The notes beneath the pieces were generated by a model. The model did no database searches and was not told where the DNA came from. It saw nothing but the letters and a program-made list of their open reading frames with translations. From Limnomonas spitsbergensis (Eukaryota; Chlorophyta; Chlorophyceae; Chlamydomonadales), in assembly GCA_037349105.1 (NCBI GenBank), contig JAYJMM010000036.1:4004001-4068000 (forward strand): DNA of 64,000 bases, written 5' to 3'. This document shows positions 43,601-53,584 of the stretch, in pieces. The first letter of the stretch is position 1. Every line of letters starts with the position of its first letter. Both the position numbers and the translations under genes were made by a program.

Positions 43601-45173
43601 CGCAGCTCCTCCAGCTCGCGCCGCTCGCTCTCCGCCAGCTGCTCCTCCTCCCGTAGCTGCCTGTTCATGCGCTCAAGCTGCGCCTTGAGCTGAGAGACGG
43701 CAGCATCGTCGGCGGCTGAGGCTGATGCGGAGGAGCCGGCAGGTGTGGCGGGGGACGCTGTTTGTCTGGCGGTCGACTCGGCCTGAGAGGGATAAGGCAG
43801 CATGGAGCGAAGAAGGAGATTGCACACTCTGAACCAATGCTGAATCATGCTTCTGTACCGGAACCGCATGCATGCACTAGGTCTGATATCAAAGTCACAT
43901 TCCACTTTCAGTTGTATGATAGCTCTGAAGTACCGTTAACAGTGAATTGAGTCTTTGTGCAGTACCGGTATCTTGCTTTAACTTTCCAAGTGTGAGACCA
44001 GCCATCCAACCTCGTGATGGCGCTCGCCCTGTTGGGCCTAGTGAAGGGGGGCTGTCACTGGCAGTCTGCGAGTTCCGAGTTGGTTTACGCCCTCCTGCGT
44101 CATTACATGATACGCCTCATGGATTGCAACAGGAATTGGATACCGTATCGTCCATTCGTCCTGGCGATTGATCACTACCAATGCCGTCGGATGCTCCAAG
44201 TGGTGACCTGTTTACCCAATGCTGGACTTTCAGCATGTCATGTAGATTGTGTGGCGCCTTAGGGCTGCTGCCTTCTCATGCTCTGTGCCACACATCCTCA
44301 CTTCCCAGGCTTGATGTACCATGCTAGCATTGGGAGTTTCGTTGCTCCTCAGCTGAGTACTTCTCTCAGAAGACTTACCAGCTCCAGCCGTCAACTGGCA
44401 CATAAGGGTGCCCAGCTAGAATGGGTTCCACGGGTGCCCCGGGCAAGGCTTGCGGTTGATACCTTTGGGTACGACGATATCTTTGGCATGTCCTTGCCCG
44501 TGCGCTGTCGGATGATCTCGTACAGTTCCTCCGCCTCTTGCAGCTGCGATTGCGTGAGCGAGAGCCGTTCCGGCACGTACGCCGTGCTGGCGACAGCCGG
44601 TGCTGCCGGCAAGCCATGCAGCATCAGGACGACCTGCGGACATCGACGCAGGAGCCCAGTGGTGAGTGGCGCAAGGACGTGATATCAGGAGCAGTGGCGT
44701 TAAGTTGAAGAGCTTGCATGTGTGGGGCTTGCATTCTGGGGCGGGGTGCAACGTAGATTGTGGAAACGGAACGGGCGCTGTGCTGCCTGTGCGTAGCATC
44801 GTCCTAGAAAAGTGCCCATGTCGGCCGTTCATTGCCACGTCGACATGCACGCGTTTTCAATGAGAAGCAACACAAGGCAATCTCTAATGTGTCTCCGATT
44901 GGAACAGTGCCTGCTGTGCAAATAATTACGAACTGCTGCCAACCGCCATGTCAGCATCATGTCGGTGGCATGCGCGTGGGTGGCTTGTGCGAACCTCGAC
45001 GATGGGTGGATACTCACGCCTGCCGCTACGCCAGCGATGGACTTTGCGAGACGTTGGTGATTTTGGCATCGCGCCTTGACGGCAATGTTGCGACCGCGCC
45101 TATGCCCAGTAGCGGCCGAGATAATGCCGCCACGGCGCACGAGACCCAGTTTGGGTGAAGTAAGGTCCTGCAT
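31612..45173 (-). CDS. Plastid-targeted coiled-coil protein, MFP1-like, 15 exons
   Basis: Exons: 45018-45173, 44463-44633, 43369-43782, 43058-43135, 42021-42107, 40935-41032, 40243-40384, 38901-39026, 37874-37957, 37060-37230, 36234-36359, 34978-35076, 33661-33906, 32345-32775, 31612-31975. They join in phase to about 930 residues. Residues 1-36 are basic and Ala/Ser-rich like a plastid transit peptide (ending NIAVKARC). Residues 45-67 form a hydrophobic stretch with an Ala-x-Ala-type end (LPAAPAVAS), as in thylakoid transfer signals. A second hydrophobic stretch lies at about 220-242 (FGLLNAMGIFIGGGLGGFLL). Nearly all of 245-870 is heptad-rich, Ala/Glu/Lys coiled coil; the last 90 residues are Gly/Ala/Ser-rich. 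This order resembles plant MFP1, a thylakoid-attached filament-like protein. Coiled coils match nonspecifically, so the name is tentative. The exon 14 donor (CA-GTGCGT) was chosen to keep phase with exon 15. 12 of 14 introns are phase 0. Confidence 0.72.
33915..33972 (-). repeat. 14 bp repeat forming the polypyrimidine tract before exon 13
   Basis: On the sense (minus) strand, CCTATCCTCCTAAC and variants are repeated about four times up to the acceptor CTGTGTGCAG at 33907. This supplies an extended pyrimidine tract. Confidence 0.7.
34690..34995 (-). repeat. About 64 bp tandem repeat containing the exon 12 end and donor
   Basis: The sense sequence GTTGCAGGAGGCAAAGGTTG occurs at the real exon 12 end (about 34972-34992, residues LQEAK then donor GTTGGT). 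It recurs with small changes near 34917, 34853, 34789 and 34723. Each copy keeps AGGCAAAG-GTTGGT, so four extra donor copies follow the true one inside intron 12. Confidence 0.88.
35215..36115 (+). repeat. 33 bp minisatellite, about 27 near-identical units
   Basis: The unit is CCCCTTGCGTAAGTGTATCA followed by ATAGTCAATACAG. Units differ almost only by TGTATC against TGTGTC, so the array is young or homogenised. It lies in intron 11 of the coiled-coil gene. Since 33 is divisible by 3, three long open frames result (up to 365 codons), which are artefacts. GCGTAAGTGT resembles a donor, but on the strand opposite to the host gene. Confidence 0.95.
38238..38372 (+). repeat. 15 bp minisatellite in intron 8
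   Basis: About nine units of GCAAGCATAGATGTT with variants (GTAGATGGT, CACAGATGTT, ATAGACGTT). Confidence 0.85.
38548..38621 (+). repeat. 22 bp tandem repeat, three units, in intron 8
   Basis: GCCTGCTGAGGGCGAGCCTT plus CA is repeated three times without a mismatch. Confidence 0.88.
39128..39890 (+). repeat. 36 bp minisatellite, about 21 near-identical units, in intron 7
   Basis: Plus-strand unit: GCGCTGTTGATGCGTGGGTA then TGAGGGGAGGGACAAA. On the sense (minus) strand each unit reads TTTGTCCCTCCCCTCATACC followed by CACGCATCAACAGCGC. That is a pyrimidine tract followed by CAACAG, much like a 3' splice site. The true exon 8 acceptor lies about 100 bp downstream (39027). Long open frames in several phases (up to 379 codons) are artefacts of the 36 bp period. 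Confidence 0.95.
40560..40700 (+). repeat. Degenerate 25-28 bp tandem repeat in intron 6
   Basis: AAAGGGGTTCAGGGGGCAAG and close variants occur at least four times, with weaker copies on both sides. The intron is purine-rich on the plus strand, hence pyrimidine-rich on the sense strand. Confidence 0.7.
41033..41325 (+). repeat. CACAGT-rich simple repeat abutting the exon 6 acceptor
   Basis: Interleaved CACAGTCACAGTCACTCAG units begin right at the acceptor. The sense strand reads GACTGTGACCGTGCAG at the splice site, so the acceptor lies at the edge of the array. A run of about 16 G residues follows near 41330-41346. Confidence 0.85.
41690..42000 (-). repeat. About 130 bp tandem duplication in intron 5 close to the donor
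   Basis: Two long copies and one partial copy contain GATGCTACTGGGTTGAGGTG, CAGACAGCAGACCCAG and CTCTGGTTTGC (about 41727, 41857 and 41985). The partial copy ends about 20 bp from the exon 5 donor at 42020. Confidence 0.75.
42475..42760 (+). repeat. Solo LINE A 3' tail inside intron 4, antisense to the gene
   Basis: Contains CCCACGCCAC, GTTGCTTGCCC-GGGGG, GTCACTG and CTCTGCTGGACTGTAAA in the order seen at 3380-3560. GGTTGCTTGCCC is triplicated here. Confidence 0.75.
42955..42990 (-). repeat. Partial copy of the exon 4 end with its donor
   Basis: The sense strand reads CAGGCGGAAGCGGTGAGCGT, matching the true exon 4 end at 43058 (QAEA then GTGAGCGGC), with similarity continuing upstream. The copy lies about 95 bp inside intron 4 and retains the donor. 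Confidence 0.75.
43225..43372 (-). repeat. About 46 bp tandem repeat starting at the exon 3 donor
   Basis: Sense units start at GGCCAAG-GTGGGGCTAGG (true donor at 43368), then GCCAAGGCGGGGCAATAATG, then GCCAGGGTGCGGATATAAAT. Each is followed by GAGNCCCAGGGATAGCACCAC or similar. The exon end and donor therefore form the start of the unit. Confidence 0.8.
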
Positions 45174-45420
45174 TGAAGTCGAGTAGAGGTCGGAAGTGTT
45201 TGTTTTATAATTACTGTTGCGTCTCCAGAAGCGATTAGAGGGAATCGGAATCGTCGGATCTTTCCCACACCTGGAATCTATCGTTCATACAAATCAGCAT
45301 GGCAATTAATGAATTGCACTTACATGCAAGCCCTATTTTTCATGCCCTGGCATAACGTTTCCTCCTTCTGAATCCCTAAAAGTTGAAATGGCCTATTTGC
45401 TGCCTCAGCCATTTCCGTGA
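45174..45420. other. Presumed promoter and 5' leader of the coiled-coil gene
   Basis: This stretch lies between the start codon at 45173 and the first LINE B fragment. I see no recognisable core promoter element. Confidence 0.4.
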
Positions 45421-45429
45421 TACCTCTGG

Positions 45430-45772
45430 GCCCCAGCGTGCAGGATCAACTTACGGAGCGGGGATGGGCAGGTCCTCCGAACGCTGCTAGAAACTTCTTC
45501 GAGTCGTACCACGGCAAGCTTGGGTGGGATGCCCTGGATTTTTTGGAAGTCGCGATTGATATCGTTGAGGCGTAGACGTTCTCAAAAGGCTGGAACTTGT
45601 TTGCCTTTTCTTTCCAGCCTTTTGTCTGTCAGTTAACTTTAATTACCCCCTTTCCTTTTTTGTGTCTGCCCCTTTATAGTTAGGCGCCCACGCGGCCGAA
45701 CCTTTTGAGCAGGACCCAGAGGTGTTAAGTGATTGACCTCTGGGTCCTGCTCAGACAGCTCGGCCGCAAGGT
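45430..45772 (+). repeat. LINE B 3' end followed by an inverted half-tail
   Basis: 45430-45575 retains the coding end (KLGWDALDFLEVAIDIVEA), and 45676-45739 is the tail. Immediately after, 45738-45772 carries CCTCTGGGTCCTGCTCAGAC and GCTCGGCCGC, the complement of the tail core, so a head-to-head palindrome is formed. A second forward LINE B copy begins about 20 bp later. Confidence 0.78.
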
Positions 45773-45787
45773 TGTCTACCTACTCGG

Positions 45788-46430
45788 TTGCAGCTTGCAG
45801 TCAGCCAGGGCACTGGCGGCCGCACCTGGTACTCTGATCTGCTAGGTGCAATAGAGGAGCTGGAGCGGGGGGCAGCCACCCCTACCTTGCGCGAGACAGC
45901 AGCTGCCCTACAGTGCCTACCCGTCACAGGGGTGTTGGCACTCGTTGACGCAGCCTACGAGCACGCACGGCTGGACGCAAGCGGCAGTGGGGACCCCAGG
46001 GACCCTACCACCGAGCACAGATCTGCGGCGACCTACCGCACCTGGTTCCAGTCCACGGCAGGTGCCGTTCTGGCTTAAGCCAAGAGCCGCACTAGCCAGA
46101 AGGAGTGTGCTTGTGTGCGCATAAATTTGCGACTGCGGCTCGGCGCGATCAGCATGGCTGATACCAGAGGACGGTGCGACGGTCAGCGGCGAGAGCCATG
46201 CTGCTGCCAGCGGTGTTGGGCACGGGGGGATAGCGAGCATGTGGGGGATGCGCTACATGTGTGCTTCCAGTGCCCTAGTGTCAGGGAGTAGTTACGGGAG
46301 CAGGGGTGGGCAGGGCCTCTGGGCGCTGCAACTAACTTCCACCAGCTGTACCAGGCTGAGCAGGGGTTGGATGCACTTGCTTTTGTGGACTGTGTTGTGG
46401 GCATTGTTGAGGGTTAATTTCTAGGGTTTT
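45788..46430 (+). pseudogene. LINE B C-terminal coding fragment
   Basis: Encodes VLALVDAAYEHARLDASGSG, DPRDPTTEHRSAATYRTWFQ, a Cys/His finger (CCCQRCW, H, CFQC near 46200-46270) and LDALAFVDCVVGIVEG to about 46418. There are internal stops after VLA (46078) and at VRE. Copies at 23286-23630 (-) and 29400-29880 share all of these blocks. Confidence 0.85.
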
Positions 46431-46534
46431 GAGGCGCCGGTGTCATTTGCCTTTCCGGCCTTCTCTTTTGGTCCTTTTCTTGTATGTTGTTGTTGTTGTT
46501 TGGCCCTTTTAAGTTTTTTCTCTTCTCCCTTCTG

Positions 46535-46781
46535 ATCAGTGGGGCGCCCTAGCGGCCAAGCAGGGGTGGGATACGCTTGCTTTTGTGATTTTTTTTGAGA
46601 GAGGCTTTGTTCAAGGCTACTCTCCAGTGGAACTCGGGTGTCGGACTTGGTCTTCTTTGCCTACCCGGCATCTCCTATTGTTCTTCCCCCCCCTCTTCCT
46701 TTCTTTTTTATCCCTTCTGAACAGTTGGGCGCCCACGCGGCCGAGCTTTGAGCGGACCCAGAGGTGTAACGTTATTGACCT
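46535..46781 (+). repeat. LINE B 3' ends in tandem
   Basis: A short tail (TTCTCCCTTCTGATCAGTGG, then GGCGCCC-AGCGGCC) runs straight into GGGGTGGGATACGCTTGC. From there the sequence is nearly identical to 30290-30516 and ends TGTAACGTTATTGAC. One insertion landed in, or recombined with, the tail of another. Confidence 0.82.
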
Positions 46782-47844
46782 AATCGGTTGGGAGGACAGA
46801 GACAAAACCAATTTACCTAATTTCCTTGAAGCGCTTTCAAGGTCACAACCCTGCTCGTAATCAAACAAGACAGACAGGGAGTGACGAAGTGAGTAGCAGG
46901 AACACAAAATTCCTGGGGTATCACTGAAGTTTGTTTTGTGCCGGGGCTAGGATCAGAGGTTGCTCTATTGGTTGAACTTTGGCTTGGCCCAGAGGCAGAG
47001 CCGACGTCTACCGGCCTACCAGGCACGTAATTCACATCTACCACATAAAGCGGACAACCTCATCAGCATTTGTACAACCGGTTTACACCCTTCATAATTG
47101 ACATCCTCGTTCAACATCACACTTTATGACCCTTCAGTTAGGCGCCCACGCGGCCTTTTTGAGCAGGGCCCAGAGGTGTAACGTTATTGACACTTTATGA
47201 CCATGCCTGTACAAAGAGATACAACAAGCAGGCGATACATAGCATGCATATCCCTTGATAGATATTGAAAGCCTTCGCAAATTACGAAAAAACCCATGAC
47301 AGCAGACATGAAGCCCACAGTGACAGTAACACTTGCTCACACCCAGCGAGGAGCCCAGAAGGAAGGAAGGACCTGCTCCTAATCCTACCATAATCAACCT
47401 TACCGCCATCTTCCTGTTTTCCTGTCTCAAGGGCTAGGCGAACGGCTCCTTCACAAACAAGGAAACATTGACTTCAGGAATGATAGCAGGGACAGTGAGT
47501 AAAAGCACACCAAACTGAGGCTAGATCTGGTCTCACTGACCTCCCACCCTATGTTGGTACCAGGGGAGTAGGGGACCCCCAGCGACGAGTGTTTTTCTTG
47601 GGGTTGGCTTAACCCGGAATCTATGTAGTTCGTTCACAACCGATGTGCAGCACCAGAGACAATTCTCCTGACAATCTCCTGACGCTGCATGGCCATGATG
47701 CTCCAACGAATCAGCATACTCCTTGCAACTGTGAAAATGCGGTGCTTGCAAGACAGCGGCAGCGGCTTTCCACTCGTGTGCCTTTTGAGAACAATCAGGC
47801 GAGCATACCAGCAAGGCTCCTGATCCCCTGACACCCAGGCACAC
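46782..47844. other. Spacer downstream of the SR gene
   Basis: Holds one more solo LINE B tail (47135-47192). The 3' UTR of the SR gene should lie at the upper end. No other gene was recognised. Confidence 0.55.
47135..47192 (+). repeat. Solo LINE B 3' tail
   Basis: CAGTTAGGCGCCCACGCGGC, then CTTTTTGAGCAGGGCCCAGA and GGTGTAACGTTATTGAC. The copy lacks the GAGC between GGCC and the T-run. Confidence 0.8.
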
Positions 47845-50800
47845 TCACTTGCTGTCCTTTCTAGCCGCTGGGCTCTTGCTGCGAGAAGGGGATCGAGAGA
47901 GCGCCTTCTTTGCCACTGGGTTCTCGCTGCGGGATCGGGAGCGAGAGTGGGCCTTCTTAGCCACTGGGCTCTTGCTGCGCGAACGGGAGCGAGAGTGGGC
48001 CTTCTTAGCCACTGGGCTCTTGCTGCGCGAACGGGAGCGAGAGTGGGCCTTCTTGACTGGGCGCTTGCTGCGGGAGCGGGAGCGGGATCGCCCCTTCTTG
48101 ACTGGGCTGCGTGAGCGGCTTCTGCTTCGTGAGCGGCTCCTGCCCCTACGTGGAGGGGTCCTGCTCCTAAGTAGCATGCAGAGGAGACACAAAGAAGGGG
48201 CAGCAGTGCCATTAGCCATGCCTATATTTATGCAGATGCTGCTACCAATCAGCTCTTGGGCATTTGCTGCTTGGCATCATTCAAGGCCTATCGTGGTGCT
48301 GGCAACACTTCCATTTCGCTCAGGCAGATCGTCATGACATGCATGGACACTTAATGTGCAAGCTGTTGCAATGCAACGCATAAACTGTACTTGCTTCCCC
48401 AAATGGTCCAAGGGTCCATGCATCTCCTTGGATGGTTTGGGGCGGCAAAAACAGTTCATGTGAGATCTCAATGTAAATCCGGTCCACAGTCCAGCAGTTT
48501 CCTGGCTCCGTATGGCTCAAGGTCCAGGTCCAGCGATATCCACTCGAATGAGAAGCCCCAAAGCCAAATCCAGATCCAGCTTATATCAGATCCCAAGCAG
48601 GTCCTCCGTGGCTCCAGAAAGCCTCAGCAGTCCACAGCCCAGCAAGCCCATACTCAGTCCAGCAAGCGCCAGGCGAAAGCCCAGCCATAGCCCAGTCCAG
48701 CAAGCCAGCCCAGCCCAGCCCAGCCAGCAAGCCCAAGCTCAGTCCAGCAAGCGCCAGTTGGAAGCCCAGCCATAGCCCAGTCCAGCAAGCCAGCAAGCCA
48801 GCAAGCCAGCCCAGTCCGGACCGGTGATCTGGCCTGTCCAGCGTGCCCAGTTCCTTCGTCAACCGAACGCATGCAAACTGGCTCGTGTGAGACGACGCAC
48901 AGCACATCACAGTTCAGTTGCTTTATACAGAACAAGCAGTCCATATGCATTGTTGTACCAGGTGGCAGGCAACACGACTATCTGTTGGAAGATGGATGGA
49001 TGTGGAAGATCCTTCTAGTAAGAGGCAGCGCGATGTTTGGCGAGGGTGCTAAGAAAAGGGGATGGGTTTGGGTGTTGAGATATACCCGCAGGGGCAGGGT
49101 TTGGCTTGAGCGCTCAAAAACCCATGCCAGGATAAGGTTTGGCAGGGTGTGCGCAAATGAAGCTTTGGGAGCGGGGTTATTAACCCACTGGGGGAGAGTT
49201 TGACTCGGGTGCAGAAATATATCCGGAAGAGTAGGGTGTTAATGTGCGCCGGCTGCCGCCAAAGAGTCTCATATGAAGAAAGCAAACAATGTGACACACA
49301 CCTGGAGCGCCTTCGGTCGCGGTCCCGGCTGCTGCCGCCTCCGCTTCGGGGCTTATCTTCCATGACGCGGATATACGTGTTTGACTTGTCAAACGGGTTC
49401 TTGAACTCAGTGTCGTCACACCTGCGAGCGTTGATGAACCCAGGGGAGAGGTTGGGGGTGAGGGGCTGAGGTAGGGGGTAAGGAGTCCGTGGTGTGGCCA
49501 CGTTGACACCCGGGAGCAATGATAATCTCGCAGGGGGACGTAGGGGGTGGAAAGGTGCATATTGTGACCACCTCTTCAAGAGAGGTTCTATGATGCAATG
49601 TGCTAGGGCGGGGAGCAGGGTGCAGTTGTGACTGCAAAGGCACTTCATTTTCAAAACCAAGTATCAGTAATCTGCGGGGATATGTGCTTATCCCACACAT
49701 GCGGAAATGCACGAGGGACAGAATCTCCGGGATTGTCTTGCAGTCTATCTGGACACTTGTAATGGACAGACGTCGGCTTGGTCATCAGCAGAGGTGTGTG
49801 CAATACACACATGTCCGCCTCCTCATCAAAGGCCAGAAGCGGCTCTAGGCTCTAGGGAGTGTACTGTAACTACAAACAAGCTTGGTGTCTGCACTGTGCA
49901 CGTACAAATAGTATATGATCTAAATAACGTGTCCAATTTCACACTTGGTTTGTATGCACTGCAAAGAGGCAGCCAGAGGCGACACTTACTTGCGAATGGC
50001 CGACTTCATGTCCTCGTAGGTGTCAAACTCAGCAACGCCGGTTGCTGAGTCACCCCCGCGTGTAACCTCCGTGAAGACAGGACGTGCATACGGACGGAAG
50101 TGGTCCTGATCGTTTGGGAAAAGGTGGCTTTCATTGAGAGCTGAAGACGGGGTGGGCATACAAACGGAAATGGTATTGCTCGGGGCCTCGGGCGATGCGA
50201 GGCGGCGCATTTATTAAGTGCAAGTGCAAGCTAACCAATCGCTCGATTGGGTACCGGTTAGCAGTGTTTTGGGATATCCTGACGGCATGGGTGCCAGTCC
50301 TGGTTGTCTAGACTATAATGCGATTCTGCTTGAGTGGCCTAGCAGCGACCAAGGCGACTGATTTGGAAGTGGTGACACTCAAACGAGCTACATACCGTCA
50401 GATAAATCACATGGAAACAGTGCAGGAGGTGCTGTTCTGTATGATAAGGAAGTGAGACAGCACCTTGGCACACCCTTTCCCTGAGAATTCCTTCGGAATT
50501 TTTCTTTGTCATAAATTCATTATACTCCCAAGCACTCATATGTCAGGGCAAACCGAATGCTTTAGCACACTTCCATTACGGCCTTGCCCAGGCCATGCAT
50601 ACCATGCCCGCTTTCGGAGCAGGCCCCCGCCTGATATCCCTCCGCTTGAGCCCTGCGCTTGCACACCTTTAGGTCTTGCCAGCTTGCGCTGCGAGGCAGA
50701 TTCTTGACGATGACACGGTAGCCCGTGGAGCGCGCGTTGACCGGCCTCTGGTTGCCTTTTGGGTCACCACCCTTGGCAATTTCGCACCTGATCTTTTGGC

Positions 50801-51383
50801 CTAGCAGGTCTGCTCCATCCCTACGCCGGGCGGCGTCTTCAGCATCCCTACATGGCATGGCGGTACATGGCAGGGTGGTGCATGACAGGGTGGTGCATGG
50901 CAGTACCGGTGCATGGCAGCTGCAAACAGAGGGAGCTGTTCAGGTTTCGATGGGATGCCTCCATCGTTCTGGTGTGGGCTGCAGTTTACTAGATTGAATG
51001 CACTGCTGCTGCTGCTTGAAGTATCGGGGAACGACAAACCTAGCGTCCGTGAACTCGACGAAGGCGAAGTAGGGTGGGCGCGCGGGTCGCTTGATGTCGA
51101 TGGAGGCGATGCGTCCAAACTTCAAGATCATACATGGCAGGTTTAGCCAGCAACAGCTTAATTTTAGAGGAGAATCGGCGCAAGGATCCATACCTTTTGG
51201 AAAATGTCTTCCAGATCGCTATCCTGATGAGGCCAAGGATAAAAATCATTTGAGAATTGGATTAGGCATATGAAGAGTGGAGGCTCAGCGCGCAGCGTTT
51301 GAGCTGAGCATCGTGCAGACTCTTACCCGGACATCTTCAGGCAGGTTGCCCACGAACAAGCCTCGGCCGTTATAATTGGGCAT
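47845..51383 (-). CDS. SR34: SR-family splicing factor, SRSF1/SR34 type, 7 exons
   Basis: Nuclear pre-mRNA splicing factor that binds exonic enhancers and helps define splice sites. Exons: 51327-51383, 51194-51223, 51040-51119, 50667-50847, 49990-50105, 49302-49421, 47845-48166. They join to about 301 residues, close to plant SR34. RRM1 has RNP2 LFVGNL (9-14) and RNP1-like YFAFVEF (46-52), with DAEDAARRRDG after it. The second, pseudo-RRM carries the diagnostic SASWQDLK (109-116), then DHFRPYARPVFTEV, TYEDMKSAIRK and DDTEFKNPF. The C-terminus (about 195-301) is an RS domain with (RS)n and repeated SRSRSKSPVAKKAH blocks, normally phosphorylated by SR kinases. The start ATG gives MPNYNGRGLFVGNLP, the usual short leader before RNP2. 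Exon 2 is only 30 bp. Three junctions split an Arg or Lys codon after its second base. The RS exon is itself built of 39-45 bp internal repeats. Confidence 0.93.
48520..48810 (+). repeat. CAGTCCAGCAAGC-type tandem repeat in the last intron of the SR gene
   Basis: AGTCCAGCAAGCGCCAG, AAGCCCAGCCATAGCCCAGT and CCAGCAAGCCAGCCCAGC alternate through the block, with CAGCAAGC reiterated about ten times. It lies between exons 6 and 7 of the SR gene. Confidence 0.75.
50845..50925 (-). repeat. 15-17 bp repeat up to the SR exon 4 acceptor
   Basis: The sense strand has TGCCATGCACC-ACCC units (about five), ending GCCATGCCATGTAG at the acceptor (50848). The splice acceptor sits in the last unit. Confidence 0.7.
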
Positions 51384-52740
51384 AATTCGAATGCACCTCA
51401 AGCTCCTCCTCTACATTCGCAGGCGACGTGTAGGCTTCATGGGCAACACCACTGGTGGCCTGCCATCCAGGCTTGCCCCCTTGCAGGGGAGGGGTCAGTC
51501 GCTAGGTGGACCCGGGCCGATCCACACCTTGAGAATAGTCCAGGGCACCAGTGGTCCAGGGGAGGAAATCGACCTTTGCTCCACGTTCAAATCGGGGCCG
51601 ACTCACCAGGATATGCTAGGCATATGCCTGTTTTATTTTTAGGGAAAGGAGCGACGTCGAATCGAGGGTATGTCGAGAAGCGTCAGGCAATTATACCTAA
51701 AACTGCGCTAAAACTGTGATATCGGGCCATCGGGGGGGGGCAGTCCAAGATCTTGACGCACAATAAATCAAAGCACAAGCCACGAATTGTGTGCGATGAA
51801 TGTGTAGTTACCTGATGTTTGATCAGAATATATCTAGAAGGGGTACAGCAAAAGCTTAGAGCATGTGCAGAGATGGGCAAGGGCGAAGTGGGGTACAATT
51901 ACGACTACCGTAGAAGTGGTAGAACCGGTTTCACTCCGCGTTTAATTCATTATTTTGGGTTGCGCAAACTGCATGCGCGGTACAAAGAATTCGGAAATTC
52001 CGCTGCGCGAGCATGTCAGTGAAAGGCAAAAAAAGGATTTGGGGGGTGCATGGACTAATTACCTGTGCAGATATCAAAATTGTGTACAATAATCGGCATA
52101 ACGCTACTCGCGAATATCTAGCAGGGCTGTTCATTTCACTATTTCAGGGCAGTCGGCCTCTTCCTCTTCCGGGAAATACACGACCAAGGCCTGTAGTCGG
52201 CGGGCTAGGGCCGCGTATCCTCCTCCTCCGTCCTCCTCCTGTGTCGGGGCTAAGAACTGCGCAAGCAGAAAGGCTGCGCAAGCTTAGGAAAAACAATTAT
52301 AACAGTACCAAAAACACGCTTTCATTTAGAAAAGTGCTGTGACTTCAGGAATATGATAGATTCCTGGTCACTGCTGTTGAGACTCGAATTCCCAGCTGTA
52401 AACCTGGGAATCAGTCGATGTATTTAGAATAAGTATCTCCTGGACTACTTACCTGACTATTCTCTACTGTTGACAAGATTGCCTGATGGGTCGACCCTTC
52501 CGAAGGTGACTGTAGCAGCAGTTGAAGATGTAGTACACTGATGACAGGGTACGATGATCTTCAGTGGGAAGTCGCTTGTAGGCGATCTTCAGATGGGGAG
52601 ACTCGCTTGATGATCTATCAGGGAGTCGACTTGGAGCCTCTGGACTGGCTGTTGATGAAGAGTTGATGAAGTTGGTGGTGGTAAACCAGCTGGAAGGCTG
52701 GAGAATGCCTGATAAAGGCCGAAATATCAAGAGAAGACCT
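51384..52740. other. Promoter side of the SR gene and unassigned spacer
   Basis: The region directly above 51383 should contain the SR promoter and leader. No core element is evident. The rest has short frames only and nothing recognisable. Confidence 0.45.
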
Positions 52741-52744
52741 TCAA

Positions 52745-52880
52745 GGCTAAGCAGTGTTTGTGCTTGCTTAGACTGAAAGGGATCGAACAGTTTTAGTGCT
52801 TGTTCTGTTTGGTGGTTCGATACTCGAGCAGTGTTTGTGCTTGCTCAAGTAAAGTGAGCAGTGTTTGTGCTTGCTCGATG
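52745..52880 (+). repeat. Four short hairpin repeats with compensatory stem changes
   Basis: AAGCAGTGTTTGTGCTTGCT(T), GAACAGTTTTAGTGCTTGTT(C) and two copies of GAGCAGTGTTTGTGCTTGCT(C) lie near 52750, 52785, 52828 and 52858. Each can form a 5 bp stem (AAGCA/TGCTT, GAACA/TGTTC, GAGCA/TGCTC) with a loop of about 11 bases. Changes in one arm are matched in the other. Confidence 0.7.
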
Positions 52881-53584
52881 AGGATGGAGTGACTATGCAA
52901 CTTCAGATTAAAGGGTGATTACGAAATCAGGGCTTCAAGTAAGAAAGAAATAGTGACTGCATACACTTCAGCAGTCACTAAGAAGGATCAAAAAGTGTGA
53001 CACACACACTTAACTTGTTCAACAGAGAATTCACACAAGTGTAACTGCAACAGCAGCACTGTACACAGGGTTCGACTACAGGAATCCATAACAAGGAACT
53101 GATAATTCAGTAATACGCGCGGTGCGCTTAATTAGCATGACACCTGTTTGACAGCTTGGCATCTTGGGCATACCTGCGACAGATCGTATATGACTGGGCA
53201 GAGGGGGGGCATGGCACCGCTGATTGTCAATTAGCACACCGAGCAGATCTTGGGCTTGGCGATCATGGATAGGGGTGTCTTACGGGTAGGCTTGACGGCA
53301 ACATTGCATGGTGCCCTGCTTTAGTTGTTTTTGGTAGCTGCGCGGAGCTGTATTGATAAATTTTTGCATTGGCTGCGCGCTCAGAAATTAATTGCTTGAA
53401 TTGGCTTGTGCGTGGTAAATGCGCTTTGTGGAGTCATGGCTTATTTGCCGGCGCGGACGATTTGCTAAATATCAAAATCCGGGGTGCGTAAACTCTAACC
53501 GGTTCTGCGGTACACACCTCTGAATGATACCCTACAAGATCTACCACATGTTACACATTTTCTTCCTTTTCTTTTCTCCCAACG

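Noticed and set aside
52700..52725. CCTGATAAAGGCCGAAATATC, resembling a hammerhead ribozyme core
   Set aside because: The core needs CUGANGA. Here the essential G is A, there is no stem II between the core halves, and stems I and III are not evident.
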